Positions 46,384 to 59,590 of a stretch of 64,000 nucleotides of DNA are shown piece by piece. Location of the stretch: contig NC_089493.1 in assembly GCF_036850765.1 (NCBI RefSeq), positions 219,230,744 to 219,294,743 of the forward strand. Direction: 5' to 3'. This DNA is from Saccopteryx bilineata (Eukaryota; Chordata; Mammalia; Chiroptera; Emballonuridae). The notes under the pieces were generated by a model. It saw only the letters and a list, made by a program, of their open reading frames with translations, had not been told where the DNA came from and did not search any database. Numbering within the stretch: the first letter of the stretch is position 1; each line of letters begins with the position of its first letter. Position numbers and translations under genes: made by a program.

Positions 46384-48003
46384 GAGAGAGAAATGGCAGT
46401 GTGAAGGATACTCCTGACCTCTCCCCTTGAAATTTCAACAAATTTAACAACTAAACAGAGAAAAATATCTCAGGAGCACCTGAAATATACACACACCAGA
46501 TAATGTATAATTGTGTGAAAAGATGGCTGAAAATAAAATCTGCTCAGAAGGAAAAAAGATGGAGGATGGGATATTTCGCTTTTCTCACTGACCTGAGGAA
46601 GGGGCACTTTTGTTTGGAGCCAGGCGAAGTAGAGAGACTGAGCTAGTGGGGAAGAAGCTGAGTTAGGGTAGGTGCTCAAACAAAAGAAAGAACACACTTG
46701 CTCTGACTGAGATCTCAGATGCTGGACACGTGCAAGTGTGGTGGGTTCTACCTGAAATTGCCAGTGGGTGCCTGCATGGGCCAGTGTGAGCTTCTTTGTG
46801 CATTCCTCATCCCACCTAAGATCACCAGCACTGGGCATGTGCATAGGCCAGAGTGCTTAGCCAGAGATTGCTGGCGCTGGGTGCCGGGGTAAGCCAGTGC
46901 AAGTGTCTGTGTGCATTCCCCACTCCACCTGAGATCACAAGTGTGGGATGCTTATGCAGTCAGGTGGTAGTGTTTGTATACATTGCTGTAGTTGTGGGAG
47001 CTGGTTGCAAATGTGGCCTACCTTGGGCTCTCAACCAGCATGCGAGAAGCCCCTTGTGATTGAACCCAAGGTGCTGAGGTGTGCTAGATGTGCCTGTCGA
47101 ACCATAGAATTTTGCCTGTATATAGCAGAAAGGCACTTGATCTGCTGTCTGTGCCCTGCCCTGCCTGCTCCTACTGGTGGCTCTCACTGTCACTGCCTTG
47201 CTCAGAACTGTGCTCTAAGTGGTACTGAAGGAAGGACCTAGCTATGCATTGCTCCCTTTGCTGTACAAACAGTGACTGAAGCAGACCCATAGCTAAGTCT
47301 CCAGGCTGCCAGCTCTGGTAGGAGGGACATGGGGAAAAGGGCATAGAGAATTGACACAGCTACTGCTAGAGCCATAAAAATGCAAAGCCCTAACAAACCC
47401 TGCCTACCAATGGGACTGAAGCCCAGCCTACAACATTACCACCATCAGAAGAACTCTGCCCAAGTGCCCCACAAAGGCAAAATTAGTAGTACAGTGCCAC
47501 CTGTAAAAAAAAAAAAAAAAGGAAAAAGTTACCTCTCAAAACCAGAAAAAAATTACATTTCTTTAACTTTTTGTCATTTTTTCTTTCCTTTTTCTTTTTT
47601 CCATTATTTCCTCTTTGAACTTCTTTTTCCACAGTTGTTATATTTTTTATTCTTGTTTTTAGTGTGGGTTTTATTTCTGAAACCTTTATTTCTTATTATT
47701 GTTCTTTTTATTTCTCTTTTTCTTTTTCTCTCTTACCTATTCTTCTTTCTCTTTTTCTCTTTCTTGTTTTTGCTCTAATCAGACAATCATTTTTCATCAA
47801 ATTATTATATTTGGGAGTCATATTATTTTTTGTGGCATTTTGCTTGTTTTTTATTTCATTTTCTTTAATTTTTTCTAAGTTCCTGCTCCTTGTTCTCTGT
47901 AGTTGTTGTTCCATTTATCCTTATAAAATTTCATTTGTTCATTGTATTTTTTCAATTTTTATTTTATTTTTTAATTATCTCTTGTTACTGTTATTAACAA
48001 TAC
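46384..48003 (+). promoter_or_regulatory. 5' UTR of L1-C
   Basis: The first 0.9 kb is made of loosely repeated phrases such as 'cacctgagatcac' and 'gccagtgcaagtgtctgtg' (46700-46990). It does not match the 5' modules of the young L1 or L1-D. From about 47280 it becomes homologous to them, and a T-rich block (about 47560-47990) leads to ORF1. Confidence 0.65.
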
Positions 48004-48606
48004 CACTCTCAAACTCCATCAAGGAAAAAGAAATCAAATATTGTGGATACAGAAGACAGAGATGAGGCTCAGATAGATGATGTAAAATCTGTAGAAAAAT
48101 TTTCAATTACTTGGAAATCTTCAAGTTAAATGACAGAGAATTCAAAATTGAAGTTCTAAAAATACTCAGTGAGATACAATAAAGCACTGATAGGCAATTT
48201 AGTAAGCTCAAAAAACAATTTAATGAACAAAAAGAATACTTCATGAAAGAAATTGAAACTATAAAAAGGAATCAAACAGAGATGAAAAACTCAATACATG
48301 AACTGAAAAATGAGGTAATAAGCTTAGCTTATAGAACAAACCAGATAGAAGAGAGAATTAGTGACATTGAAGACAGACAACTAGAGACACTACAGAGAGA
48401 AGAAGAAAGAGACTCATGAATTTAAAAAAAATTAGAAAGCCCTACATAATTATCTGACTCCATCAGAAAGAGCAATATAAAGATAATGGGTATATCAGAA
48501 GGAGAAGGGAGAGAAAAAGGAATGAAGAAAATATACAAACAAATAATTGATGATAACTTCTCAAGCCTGTGAAAAGAGTTAGAGCCTCAAGTCAAGAAGC
48601 AAACAG

Positions 48607-51213
48607 GAGAGTAATGGCGCTGTAGGAAGCGATACCGATAAATCTCCCCCAAAACTCAACAAGATCTTCAACCAGAAGCAGGAAAACCTATCCTTGGAGC
48701 CTCCAGATGTTTCACAATACACCTGAAGGTATGGTCAAGCAAAAAAAAAAAGGCTAAATATATAATCAAACCCCAAAGGAAATAGGGACTAAGAAATGCT
48801 CCGCCTTCCTCACTAACCTAAACAGGGTGGCTTTCACTGGGAACTGAGAGTATAGAAACTAAGGCGGGCAAAGGGGGTGAATAGATACAGGCCGTGGCAC
48901 AAATGGCCGAACCAGACTGTGGCACAGAGATCCAAGCCAAGGAAAACTATGCCTGTGGCAACCCAGTCAATACAAGCTAACACTCACACCAAACCAAGAC
49001 AAAGAAAGACAAGTGGGGCAGCCATTTTCCCTGATCTCCTGATCGGCGCATGCAAATAGTGGGTGAGAGATTCCTCCAAGTACCTCAGCAGTGGGCGCTT
49101 GTTTTACCCCACAGAGAGGCAGAGTCAGGGGCCTTTGTGTGGGCCGAAAGTGGAATCTCCGGGCTGCCCTAGTACCCTGAAAAAGCTGTGCACAGGGAGG
49201 GAGTGAGAGCCAATTCCAACGCTGCAACTTTTCCATGCGGGCGGGGGTTTTACTCAGAGGGTAAGGCGGCCAGCCTGATATCCTGGTCGGCGTGCATGGA
49301 GAGTGGGCAAGAGATTCCTCCTAGCACCTCAGGAGTGGGAACTCGTGTTATCCCACAAAGGGGCAGAGTCAGAGGCCTTTGTGTGGGCCAAAAGCAGAAT
49401 CTCAGGCCACCCCAGTGCCCTAAAAAAGTCACACATGGGAAGGAAGCTAGAAGCAATTCCAACACTGGAACTTTTCTGTGCAGGTGGGGGTTTCACTCAG
49501 AGGGTGAGGCAGCCGGCCTTATATCCTGGTCTGCACATGCAGATAGTGAACGAGAGATACCTCTGAGTGCCTCGGCAGTGGGCGCCAGCGTTATCCCACA
49601 GAGGGGCAGAGTCAGGGGCCTTTGTGTGGGCCAAAACCGGAATCTCCAGGCCACCCCAGTGCCCTGAAAAAGCCATGCATGGGGACGGAGCAAGAGCCAA
49701 TTTCAATGCTGGAACATTTCCATGTGGTTTCACTCATAGTGTGAGACTCTTGGCCTGATATCCTGGTCTGCATGCAGATAGTGAGCAAGAGTTTCCTCCA
49801 GGCCCCTCAGGAGTGGGCATCTGCCTGGGTTACCGGACAGAGTGGCAGAGCCAGAAGTCTTTGAGTGGATGGAAGCCCCGGCTGATTATGCTAGCAGCTC
49901 TGACTGACTGAACCTTACCCAGAGCCCTGTGCTGAGTGGGAATAGAGTGGGGAGTGGCTAGCTCTTTGAGCCTCTTACTATCCAGGCAGAGGCAGCAGCA
50001 ACCCCATAGCTGGATTATCAGGCTACTAATTGAGGAAGGACAGACTAGGAGAGAGGCTCCAGGAACACGGACTCTCTCACTGTCAGAGCCTATAAATGCT
50101 AATGAGCCTCAACTGCCAACGAGACTGAAGCACAATACATGACATCGCCATAGAGACTAATCAACTGCAAACCTCTACCTGAGCATGCCAAAGGGGCAGA
50201 ACCCGGGGTACAGAGTCACTGACCAGGAAGAGGGAGAGAAAAGAAAAAGCAAGAAGATAACCTCTCAAAATCAAGAATAATCCGCAGACTTTATAGCCTA
50301 TCCCATTTTATTATATTTGTTTGTTTGTTTCTCTTATCTTCATTCTTGATTTTTTTTTCCTCCTCCAATTTGGTCGTTTAACTTTCTGCCAGTCTTACTC
50401 TCTCCTCTCCTTGAACTACACTACCCATAAGTGTTACATCTCCCATTATCTTTTCTTACCTCTTCCTTTCTCTCTATGAGGGTTGCACTCCAAAACCCTT
50501 AACTCTCTCTCTCTCCTCTTTTTTCTTTTTTCTTCTTTTAGTGGTTCCCTTTTCTCTCTCTCTCTCTCTTTCTTTTCTCCTTCTATATTAGTTTCTTCCT
50601 TTCTCCTATACGTCTCCTCTTATTCAAACCTCAATAATGAACAAATTATCTTATCTGGGACTCAAACTTATGTTTGTGGCATTTGGGGGGGGGGGGTTTA
50701 CTTTACCTTTTTAACTCACTAGCAGTGCTCCCATCCCTGGCTCTCCATTTTATCTAGTTCTTGTTCCACTAAATACAATAGTAATTTTTTAATTTGTCCC
50801 CTTATTTTCCTGTTTCTCTCTTATTCCTCTCATCATAACTCTTATTCAACCAACACCTAAAAGCAAATCATTTTATTCTTGACCCAAATTTTTTTCTTAT
50901 TTGCTTTTTGTGGGTTCATACCCCCCTTTTTTCCACCATTATTACTTCTCCCTAATTCAGGCCCTTTATTAAAGGTGTTGTTTGTTCTATTTAGTACAAT
51001 ATAATTCACAGTTCACCACAAGATTTTTCCAAGAAAGAGAGGAGAGGAGAGGAGTGGAAAAAAGGAGGGGGGAAATAATTTCCTTTTTTAAAATTTTAAT
51101 TTATTTTTCTTTATTTAATTATTTTTTTAAAAAAAAAACTCTGATTTTTTTAATTTTTTTAACTTTTTATTCTTTATTAAATCTCATAATAATATCAACA
51201 AAACCACTCTCAT
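48607..51213 (+). promoter_or_regulatory. 5' UTR of L1-D with tandem monomers
   Basis: A leader of 2.6 kb has three parts. It begins with a 5' tip of about 400 bp, followed by an array of monomers of about 240-245 bp at about 49013-49885. The last part is homologous to the young L1 leader from about 49890 to 50300, then T/C-rich to about 51180. Arrays of 5' monomers are known as promoters in mouse L1. Confidence 0.75.
49013..49885 (+). repeat. Tandem array of about 244-bp L1 5' monomers
   Basis: The phrase 'ggcctttgtgtgggcc' recurs at about 49129, 49373 and 49617, and a degraded version lies near 49858. 'gagagattcctcc' recurs at about 49065, 49309, 49552 and 49787. This gives three near-complete units (about 49013, 49259 and 49501 onward) and one partial unit. 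A perfect octamer ATGCAAAT lies in the first unit at 49050-49057 but is altered in the others. Confidence 0.9.
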
Positions 51214-52550
51214 ATGCCATTAAGGAAGAGAAAATCAAATATCATGGATATAAAAGAAAAAGAGGTAACAGATAGATGAGGAAAAATCTATGGAGAGGAA
51301 ATTTAATATATTGGAAACCTTGGAGTTAAAAAAAAGAGAATTTAAAATAGAAATCCTAAAAATACTTGGAGATATACAAGAAAACACAGAAAGGCAATTT
51401 AGGGATCTCAGAAAACAACTCAATGAACACAAAGAATATATTTCCAAGGAATGTGAAACTATAAAAACAAATCAAACAGCCTGACCTGGTGGTGGTGCAG
51501 TGGATAGAGCATCAGACTGGGATGCAGACGACCCAGGTTCAAGACCCTGAGGTCGCCAGCTTGAGTGCGGGCTCAACTGGTTTGAGCAAAGCTCACCAGC
51601 TTGGACCCAAGGTCGCTGGCTCAAGCAAGGGGTTACTTGGTCTGCTGAAGGCCCGTGGTCAAGGCACATATGAGAAAGCAGTCAATGAACAACTAAGGTG
51701 TCGCAACGCGCAATGAAAAACTAATGATTGATGCTTCTCATCTCTCCGTTCCTGCCTGTCTTTAACTGTCTATCCCTCTCTCTAAAAAAAACAAATAAAC
51801 AAAAAAAAAAAAACAAATCAAACAGAGATGAAAAACTCAATTTACAAGCTGAAATACGAGGTAACAAGCTTAGCTAATAGAACAGGCCAGATAGAAGGTA
51901 GGATAAGTGAAATAGAAGACAAACAACTTGAGGCACAACAGAGAGAAGAAGAAAGAGACTCAAAAATTTAAAAAAATGAGATAGCCCTACAGGAATTATC
52001 TGACTCAATCAAAAAGAATAACATAAGAATAATAGGTATATCAGAGGGAGAAGAGAGAGAAAATGGAATGGAGAACATACTCAAACAAATAATAGATGAG
52101 AACTTCCCTAGCCTGTAGAAAGAAGTAAAGCCTCAAATTCAAGAAGCAAACAGAACTCCGAGTTTTATTAACCCCAACAAACCTACTCCAAGGCACATCA
52201 TAATGAAATTGGCACAAATCAACGGCAAAGAAAAAATGCTCAAGGAAGCCAGGGAAAAGAAGAGTACAACATATAGGAAGGCCCATTAGATTATCATCCG
52301 ATTTCTAAACGGAAACTCTACAAGCTAGAAGAGAGTGTACCCCAATATTTAAAGTCTTGAAAGAGAGGAACTTTCAGCCACGAATACTATACCCATCAAA
52401 GCTATCCTTCAAATATGAAGGAGAAATAAAAACATTCACAGATACAGAGAAGATGAGGGAATTTATCATCAGAAAACCCCCACTCCAGGAATTACTAAAG
52501 GGAGTTCTCCAATCAGATACAAAGAACAACAACAAAAAAAGCCACAAGTA
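51214..52550 (+). pseudogene. L1-D ORF1, broken, with a SINE inside
   Basis: The start 'MPLRKRKSN' at 51214 corresponds to the intact ORF1 of the young L1. A frameshift comes within 70 bases. The coiled coil continues at 51290-51479 and is then split by a SINE at 51480-51808. The RRM part ('NNIRIIGISEGEE' near 52017-52055) follows, and the C-terminal domain ('RNFQPRILYPSKLSF' near 52365-52410) ends at about 52550. Further stops lie at 51970 and 52117. It is not functional. Confidence 0.85.
51480..51808 (+). mobile_element. SINE type B in L1-D ORF1
   Basis: Head 'cctgacctggtggtggtgca', full body and A-rich tail are present. The 17-bp target duplication 'aaaaacaaatcaaacag' is exact at 51463-51479 and 51809-51825. 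It interrupts the ORF1 coiled coil and is young. Confidence 0.96.
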
Positions 52551-52872
52551 AAAGCTCCAAAAAGAACACAATAAAACCAAATTTAAACTGTGAGAACAAA
52601 AAGAAAGGGGGGAAAGGATGGAGATTAACAGTAGCAAAGGACGATGGAGTGCAAAAGTACTCACAAAATAGTACACTACAATGAACAGGGTAGGAACCCT
52701 TTTCATTACTTAAAGGTAACCACCATTGAAAAAACCACCACAGAAGCACATGATTTAAAAAAGATAGCAACAGAGGAAAGATGTATGAATACAACCAAAT
52801 AAAAACAAAAGATAGAAAAACAAAAGAGAAGGATCAAACAAGACACAAAACTAACAGAAAGCAAACTATAAA

Positions 52873-55800
52873 ATGGCAATAGGGAACTCACAAGTGTCAA
52901 TAATTACACTAAATGTAAACAGATTAAATTCACCAATAAAAAGACACAGAGTAGCTGAATGGATTAAAAAAGATAATTCAACTGTATGCTGTCACAGGAA
53001 ACTCATCTAAGTAACAAGGATAAAAACAAATTCAAAGTGAAAGGTTGGAAAACAATACTCTAAGCAAATAACATCCAAAGAAAAGCAGGCATAGCAATAC
53101 TCATATCTGATAATGCTGAATATAAGACAGCAAAAGTACACAGAGACAAAAATGGTTATTTCATAATGGCTAAGGGGACACTGAATCAAGAAGACATAAC
53201 AATTCTTAATATATATGCACCAAACCAAGGAGCACCAAAATATATAAGACAGCTACTTATTGACCTTAAAACAAAAACTGACAAAAATGCAATCATACTT
53301 GGAGACCTCAATACACCGCTGACAGCACTAGATCGGTCATCTAAACAGAGAATCAACAAAGATATAGTGGCCTTAAACAAAACACTAGAGCACCTGCATA
53401 TGATACACACCTACAGGACATTACATTCGAAAGCGACTGAGTATACATTTTTCTCCAGTGTACATGAATCATTCTCAAGAATTGACCATATATTGGGCCA
53501 CAAAAACAACATCAGCAAATTCAGAAAAATCGAAGTTGTACCAAGCATATTTTCTGATCAAAAAGCCTTGAAACAAGAATTCAACTGCAAAAAAGAGGAA
53601 AAAAATCCCACAAAAATGTGGAAACTACACAACATACTTTTAAAAAATGAATGGGTCAAAGAAGAAATAAGTGCAGAGATCAAAGATATATACAGACAAA
53701 TGGAAATGACTATACAACATATCAGAATCTATTGGATACAGCAAAAGCAGTGATAAGAGGGAAGTTCATATCACTTCAGGCATATATGAACAAACAAGAG
53801 GGAGCCCAAGTGAACCACTTAAGTTCACACTTTAAAGAATTAGAAAAAGAAGAACAAAGACAATCCAAAACAAGCCGAAGAAAGGAGATAATAAAAATCA
53901 GAGCAGAAATAAATGAAATAGAGAACAGAAAAACTATAGAAAAAATTAATAGAACAAGGAGCTGGTTCTATTAATCAACAAAAATTGAAAAGATCAACAA
54001 AATTGACAAACCCTTGGCAAGACTTACGAAGAAAAAAAACAAAGAACTCATATAAACAAAATCCAAAATGAAAGAGGAGAAATCACCACAGATACTGTAG
54101 ATATTCAAATAATTATTGTAGAATACTATGAAAAACTTTATGCCACTAAATTCAACAACCTAGAAGAAATGGATAAATTTCTAGAACAATACAACCTTCC
54201 TAGACTGAGTCAAGAAGAAGCAGAAAGCCTAAACAGACCTATTAGTAGAGAAGAAATAGAAAAAAACCATTAAAAACCTCCCCAAAAATAAAAGTCCAGG
54301 CCCAGCCGGTTATACCAGCAAATTTTATTAAACATTCAAAGACTTGGTTCCTATTCTACTCAAAGTCTTCCAAAAAATTGAAGAAGAAGCAATACTTCCA
54401 AACAGATTTTATGAGACCAACTTAACCCTCATACCGAAACCAGGCAAGGATGGCACACAAAAAAAACTACAGACCAATATCTCTAATGAATACAGATGCT
54501 AAAATAATAAACAAAATAATATCAAATTGAATACAACAACATATTAAAAAAATAATACATCATGATCAAGTGGGATTCATCCCAGAATCTCAAGGATGGT
54601 TCAACATACATAAAATGGTTAAGGTAATACACTATATCAACAAAACAAAGAACAAAAGCCACATGATCTTATCAATAGATGCAGAAAAGGATTTTGATAA
54701 ATACAACAGAATTTTATGTTTAAGACTCTCAACAAAATGGGTATAGAAGGAAAATATCTCAACATGATAAAGGCCATATATGATAAACCATCAGCTAACA
54801 TCATATTAAATGGCACTAAACTGAAGGCTTTCCCCCTTAAATCAGGAACAAGACAGGGTTGTCCACTCTCTCCACTCTTATTTAATGTGGTACTAGAGGT
54901 TCTAGCCAGAGCAATAAACGGCATCCATATCGGAAATGAAGAAGTAAAGGTATCACTTTTTGCAGATGATATGATCCTATACATCGAATACCCCAAAGAA
55001 TTCACAAAAAGACTATAGAAAAAATAAACTAATATAGTAAGGTTGCAGGATACAAAATTGCCATACAGAAGTCAATAGCCTTTCTATATGCCAACAATGA
55101 AACATTTGAGAATGAACTCAAAAGAATAATCCCTTCACGATTGCAACAACAACAAAAAAAACTTAGGAGTAAACATAACAAAGAATGTATAGGACTTATA
55201 TAATGAAAACTATAAACCATTGTTAAGGGAAATCGAAAAAGATATAATGAGATTGGAGAATATACCTTGCTCTTGGTTAGGAAGAATAAATATAATCAAG
55301 ATGCCCATATTACCCAAAGCAATATACAAATTTAATGCAATTCCCATCAACATTCCAATGACATTTTTTAAAGAAATGGAGCAAAAAATCATCAGAGTTA
55401 TATGGAACTATAAAAAACCCCAAATAGCCAAAGCAATCCTAAAGAAAAAGAATGAGCTGGGGGCATTATAATACCTGACTTCAAACTATATTATAGGGCC
55501 ACGACAATCAAAACAGCATGGTATTGGCAGAAAAGTAGACACTCAGACCAATGGAACAGAATAGAAAACCCAGAAATAAAACCACATATATATAGTCAAA
55601 TAATTTTTGATAAAGGGGCCAACAATACACAATGGAGAAAAGAAAGCCTCTTCAATAAATGGTGCTGGAAAAACTGAAAAGCCACATGCAAAAGAATGAA
55701 ATTGGACTACAGTTTGTCCCCCTGTACTAAAATGAACTCAAAATGGATCAAAGATCTAAGATCAAAATGGATAAGACCTGAAACAATAAAGTACATAGAA

Positions 55801-56688
55801 GAAGACATAGGTACTCAACTCATGGACCTGGGTTTTAAAGAGCATTTTATGAATTTGACTCCACAGGCAAGAGAAGTGAAGGCAAAAATTAATGAATGGG
55901 ACTACATCAGACTAAGAAGTTTTTGCTCAGCAAGAGAAACTGATAACAAAATAAACAGAAAGTCAACTAAATGGGAAATGATATTTTCAAACAACAGCTC
56001 AGATAACGGCCTAATATCCAAAATATACAAAGAACTCATAAAACTCAACAACAAACAAACAATCCAATAAAAAATGGGAAGAGGACATGAACAGACACTT
56101 CTCCAAGGAAGAAATACAAATGGCCAACAGATATATGAAAAGATGCTCATCTTCTTTAGTTATTAGAGAAATGCAAATCAAAACTGCAATGAGATACCAC
56201 CTCACACCTGTTAGATCAGCTATTATTAACAAGACAGGTAATAGCAAATGTTGGAGAGGCTGTGGAGAAAAAGGACCCCTCATACACTGTTGGTGGGAAT
56301 GTAAAGTAGTACAACCATTATGGAAGAAAGTATGGTGGTTCCTCAAAAAACTGAAAATAGAACTACCTTATGACCCAGCAATCCCTCTACTGGGTATATA
56401 CCCCCAAAACTCAGAAACATTGATACGTAAAGATACATGCAGCCCCATGTTTATTGTGGCATTGTTCACAGTGGCCAGACATGGAAACAACTAAAAAGCC
56501 CATCAATAGATGACTGTATAAAGAAGATGTGGCACATATACACTATGGAATACTACTCAGCCATAAGAAATGATGACATCGGATCATTTACAGCAAAATG
56601 GTGGGATGTTGATAACATTATACGTAGTGAAATGAGTAAATCAGAGAAAAACGGGAACTGCATAATTCCATACGTAGGTGGGACATAA
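52873..56688 (+). pseudogene. L1-D ORF2, broken
   Basis: The start at 52873 opens with '[16 protein letters not shown]' and frameshifts within 120 bases. The endonuclease continues at 53166-53753 with 'GDLNTPLTAL'. The RT region (about 54260-55470) shows '[14 protein letters not shown]' and '[12 protein letters not shown]', and '[10 protein letters not shown]' marks a frameshift near 54700. The C-terminal part, with '[18 protein letters not shown]' near 56250-56303, ends at 56688. At least seven lesions are visible. Confidence 0.88.
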
Positions 56689-56931
56689 AAGTGAGACTAA
56701 GAGTCATTGATAAGAGTGTGATTGTGATGGGGGAGGGGCGAGAGGAAGAAGGAAAGGGGTAGGGGGTTGGGCACAAAGAAAACTAGATAGAAGGTGACAG
56801 AGGACAATCTGACTTTGGGTGATGGGTATGCAACATAATTGAATGACAAGATAACCTGGACATGTTATCTTTGAATATATGTATCCTGATTTATTAATGT
56901 TGCCCCATTACAAAAATAAAATTATAAAAAA
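56689..56931 (+). other. 3' UTR of L1-D
   Basis: The G-rich run near 56729-56772 is shorter and more interrupted than in the young L1. 'aaaaataaaatt' near the end holds the AATAAA signal. Confidence 0.75.
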
Positions 56932-58478
56932 GAAGAAGCAGATAGAACACCGAGATACCTTAACCAAAACAGACCTACTCCAAATCACATCATAATGAAA
57001 TTATCAGAAATCAATGACAAATAAAAATCCTCAAGGCAGCTAGGGAAAAAATGAATACAACATATAAAGGAAAGCTCATTAGTGTATTAACAGATTTTTC
57101 AGCAGAAACTCTACAAGCCTGAAGAAAGTAAACATCAATATTTAAAGTACTGAAAGAGTGAAACTTTCAGCCAATAATACTATATTCATCAAATCTATCC
57201 TTCAAATATGAAGGGGAAATAAAAACATTCACAAATTTTAAAAAGATGAGGAAATTTATCACCAAAAAACACACTTCAGGAAAGACTAAAAGGGTTTATC
57301 TGAGATACAAAGAACAAAACAAAAAAACCCCCACAAATAAAAGCTCCAATAATATCAGAATAAAAACAAAGATAATTGTGACAACAAAAACAAAAAGGGG
57401 AAGAGGACAAAGACTATCAGTAGCAAAGAAGGATGGAATGCAGAAGCACTCATCAGATAATGGACTACAACAAATATGATATATATTTTTTAATTACTTA
57501 ATGGTAACCACTCCTGAATATAGCACTACTGAAACACATAGCTTAGGAAAAGAAGAAACAGAAGAAAGAAGAATGGAATACAACTAAACAAAAGCCAATG
57601 ACAGAAAAAGAAAAGAGAAAGACTAAACAAGAAACAGAGCTATCAGGAAGCAATGTACAAAATGGCAATAGGAAACCCTCAAGTGTCAATAATTACATTA
57701 AATGTAAATGGGTTGAACTCACCAATAAAAAGACACAGAGTAGCAGAGTGGGCCAAAAAGGAAAATCCAACCGTATATTGCCTTCAAGAAACACATCTTA
57801 GCTACAAGGATAAATATAGATTCAAAGTGAAAAGTTGGAAAATGTTCTCCAAGCAAATAATATCCAAAGAAAAGAGGGTGTAGTCATACTCATACTAACA
57901 ATACTGACTATGAGACAACAAAGATAATCAGAGACAAAAATGGTCATTTTATTATGATAAAGGGGACACTGAATCAAGAAGACATAACACTTTTTAATAT
58001 ATATGCACCAAACCAAGGAGAACCAAAATATATAAGACATCTACTAACTGATCTAAAAAAAAAACCTACAAAAATAAAATCATACTTGGAGACCTCAATA
58101 CACTACTAATGGCTCTATATGGTTCACCCAAACATAAAATCAATAAAGAAATATTGGCCTTAAATGAAATACTAGAACAATTGGATATGACTGACATATA
58201 TAGGACATTTCATCTCAAAACATCAGAGTATACATTTTTCTCCAGTGTACATAGAACATCCTTAAAAATTGACCATATGTTGGACCACAAAACTAACATC
58301 AATAAATTCAGAAAGATTGAAAATATACCAAGCATATTCTCTGATCATAAAGCTTTCAAACTAGAATTAAACTTCAAAAAAGAAATAAACAAACAAATAT
58401 GCAGAAATTAAACAACATAATTCTAAAAAATGACTGGGTCAAAGAAGAAATAAGAGCAGAGATCAAAAGATATATATA

Positions 58479-59037
58479 AGGTCTACTGGAAAGTTCTGTC
58501 TGTTTTTGGAATAAAACAAAATACAAATTTTTCTTATCGGCAAGAAACTTAATTAAATAATATAATTGCCATTATTATTAATGATTTCTTGCCAGTGTGA
58601 GGGCAATTTGTATATTCCATTTTTGAAAAATGTTTTATCTTTTGATGCGAAAAATTGAACCAGTACTTGTTCGATATCTTCTTCATTTTTGAAATTTTTG
58701 CCTTTCAAAAAATTTTGTAAGCACTAAAACAAGTGATAGTCGAGGGTGCTATGTGTGGGGAATATGGTGGATGTGACAGACATGCTTTTGTAGCATTTCT
58801 TTCTTGTTGAAATTTGTAAAAATTACAGTGGTGTAAATGAACTTTATCAGTAGCCATGGGTACACTGTCACTTCACACATAAGACTAACGTGAATCAACT
58901 TTGTTTTAGTTAATTTGCTACATAAGTATGTATACATTAAGTGAAAAAAATAGAGAGGCACACATGCGCCAAATAAATATGTGCTTACGTGTAAAAACTT
59001 GTTGTGATAGAAATGGATAGAACTTTCCAGTTGACCT
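58479..59037 (-). mobile_element. Deleted mariner-like element with transposase remnant
   Basis: This 559-bp DNA transposon has terminal inverted repeats: 'aggtctactggaaagttctg' on the left, and 'aggtcaactggaaagttcta' as the complement of the right end. TA duplications flank it at 58477-58478 and 59038-59039. The minus strand keeps the C-terminal part of a mariner transposase in broken frames; 'LDYHLF' near 58725-58745 would be the third catalytic aspartate region, preceded by 'HIHHIPHT'. An internal deletion removed the rest. It inserted into ORF2 of L1-C. Confidence 0.9.
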
Positions 59038-59590
59038 TATACAAACAAAAATGACAAAAAATGGGATGCAGCAAAAGCAGTAATAAGAGAGAAGTTCATA
59101 TCATTACAGGCTTATATGAACAAACAAGAGAAAGCCCAAGTAAACAACTTCACATTTTAAAGAACTAGAAAAAGATAAACAAAGGCAACCCAAAACCAGC
59201 AGAAGAAAGGAAATAATAAAAATTAGAGCAGAAATAAATGAAATAGAGAACAGAAAAGCTATAGAAAGAATCAATAAAACAAGAACTGGTTTTTTGAAAA
59301 GATTAAAATAATTGACGAATCTTTGGCAAGACTCACTAAAGAAAAAAAGAGAAAGAACTCATATAAACAAAATCCAAAATCAAAGGAGAAATTACCACAT
59401 ATATTATAAATATATAAAGGATTATTGTAGAATACTATGAAAAATTATATACCACCAAATTTAACAATCTAGAAGGAATGGATAAATTTATAGAATATAC
59501 AACCTTCCTAGACTAAATCATGAAGAAGTAGAAAGCCTAAATAGACCCATAAGCAGGGAAAAAATAGAAACAACTATCAAAAACCTCCCC

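Larger units (their letters stand above)
48607..56931 (+). mobile_element. L1-D: full-length LINE-1 nested in L1-C
   Basis: This is a complete L1 of 8325 bp, including a type B SINE. It starts 'gagagtaatggcgctg', with a YY1-like core, and ends with an A-rich tail near 56920-56931. The flanks 'aagaagcaaacag' (48594-48606) and 'aagaagcagatag' (56933-56945) form the target duplication with two mismatches. Both ORFs carry several frameshifts and stops. Its body is close to the young L1. Confidence 0.94.
48010..57330 (+). pseudogene. L1-C ORF1 remnant, split by L1-D
   Basis: ORF1 of L1-C begins at about 48010-48060 with a decayed version of the young L1 start. It runs through the coiled coil to about 48606, is interrupted by L1-D (48607-56931), and resumes at about 56946 with the RRM and C-terminal domain to about 57330. 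Frameshifts and stops are present on both sides. The two halves match consecutive parts of the intact ORF1 at 29545-30540. Confidence 0.82.

Noticed and set aside
49188..49667. 159-codon frame with internal repeats
   Set aside because: It reads through the L1-D monomer array; the amino-acid repeats only mirror the DNA repeat.
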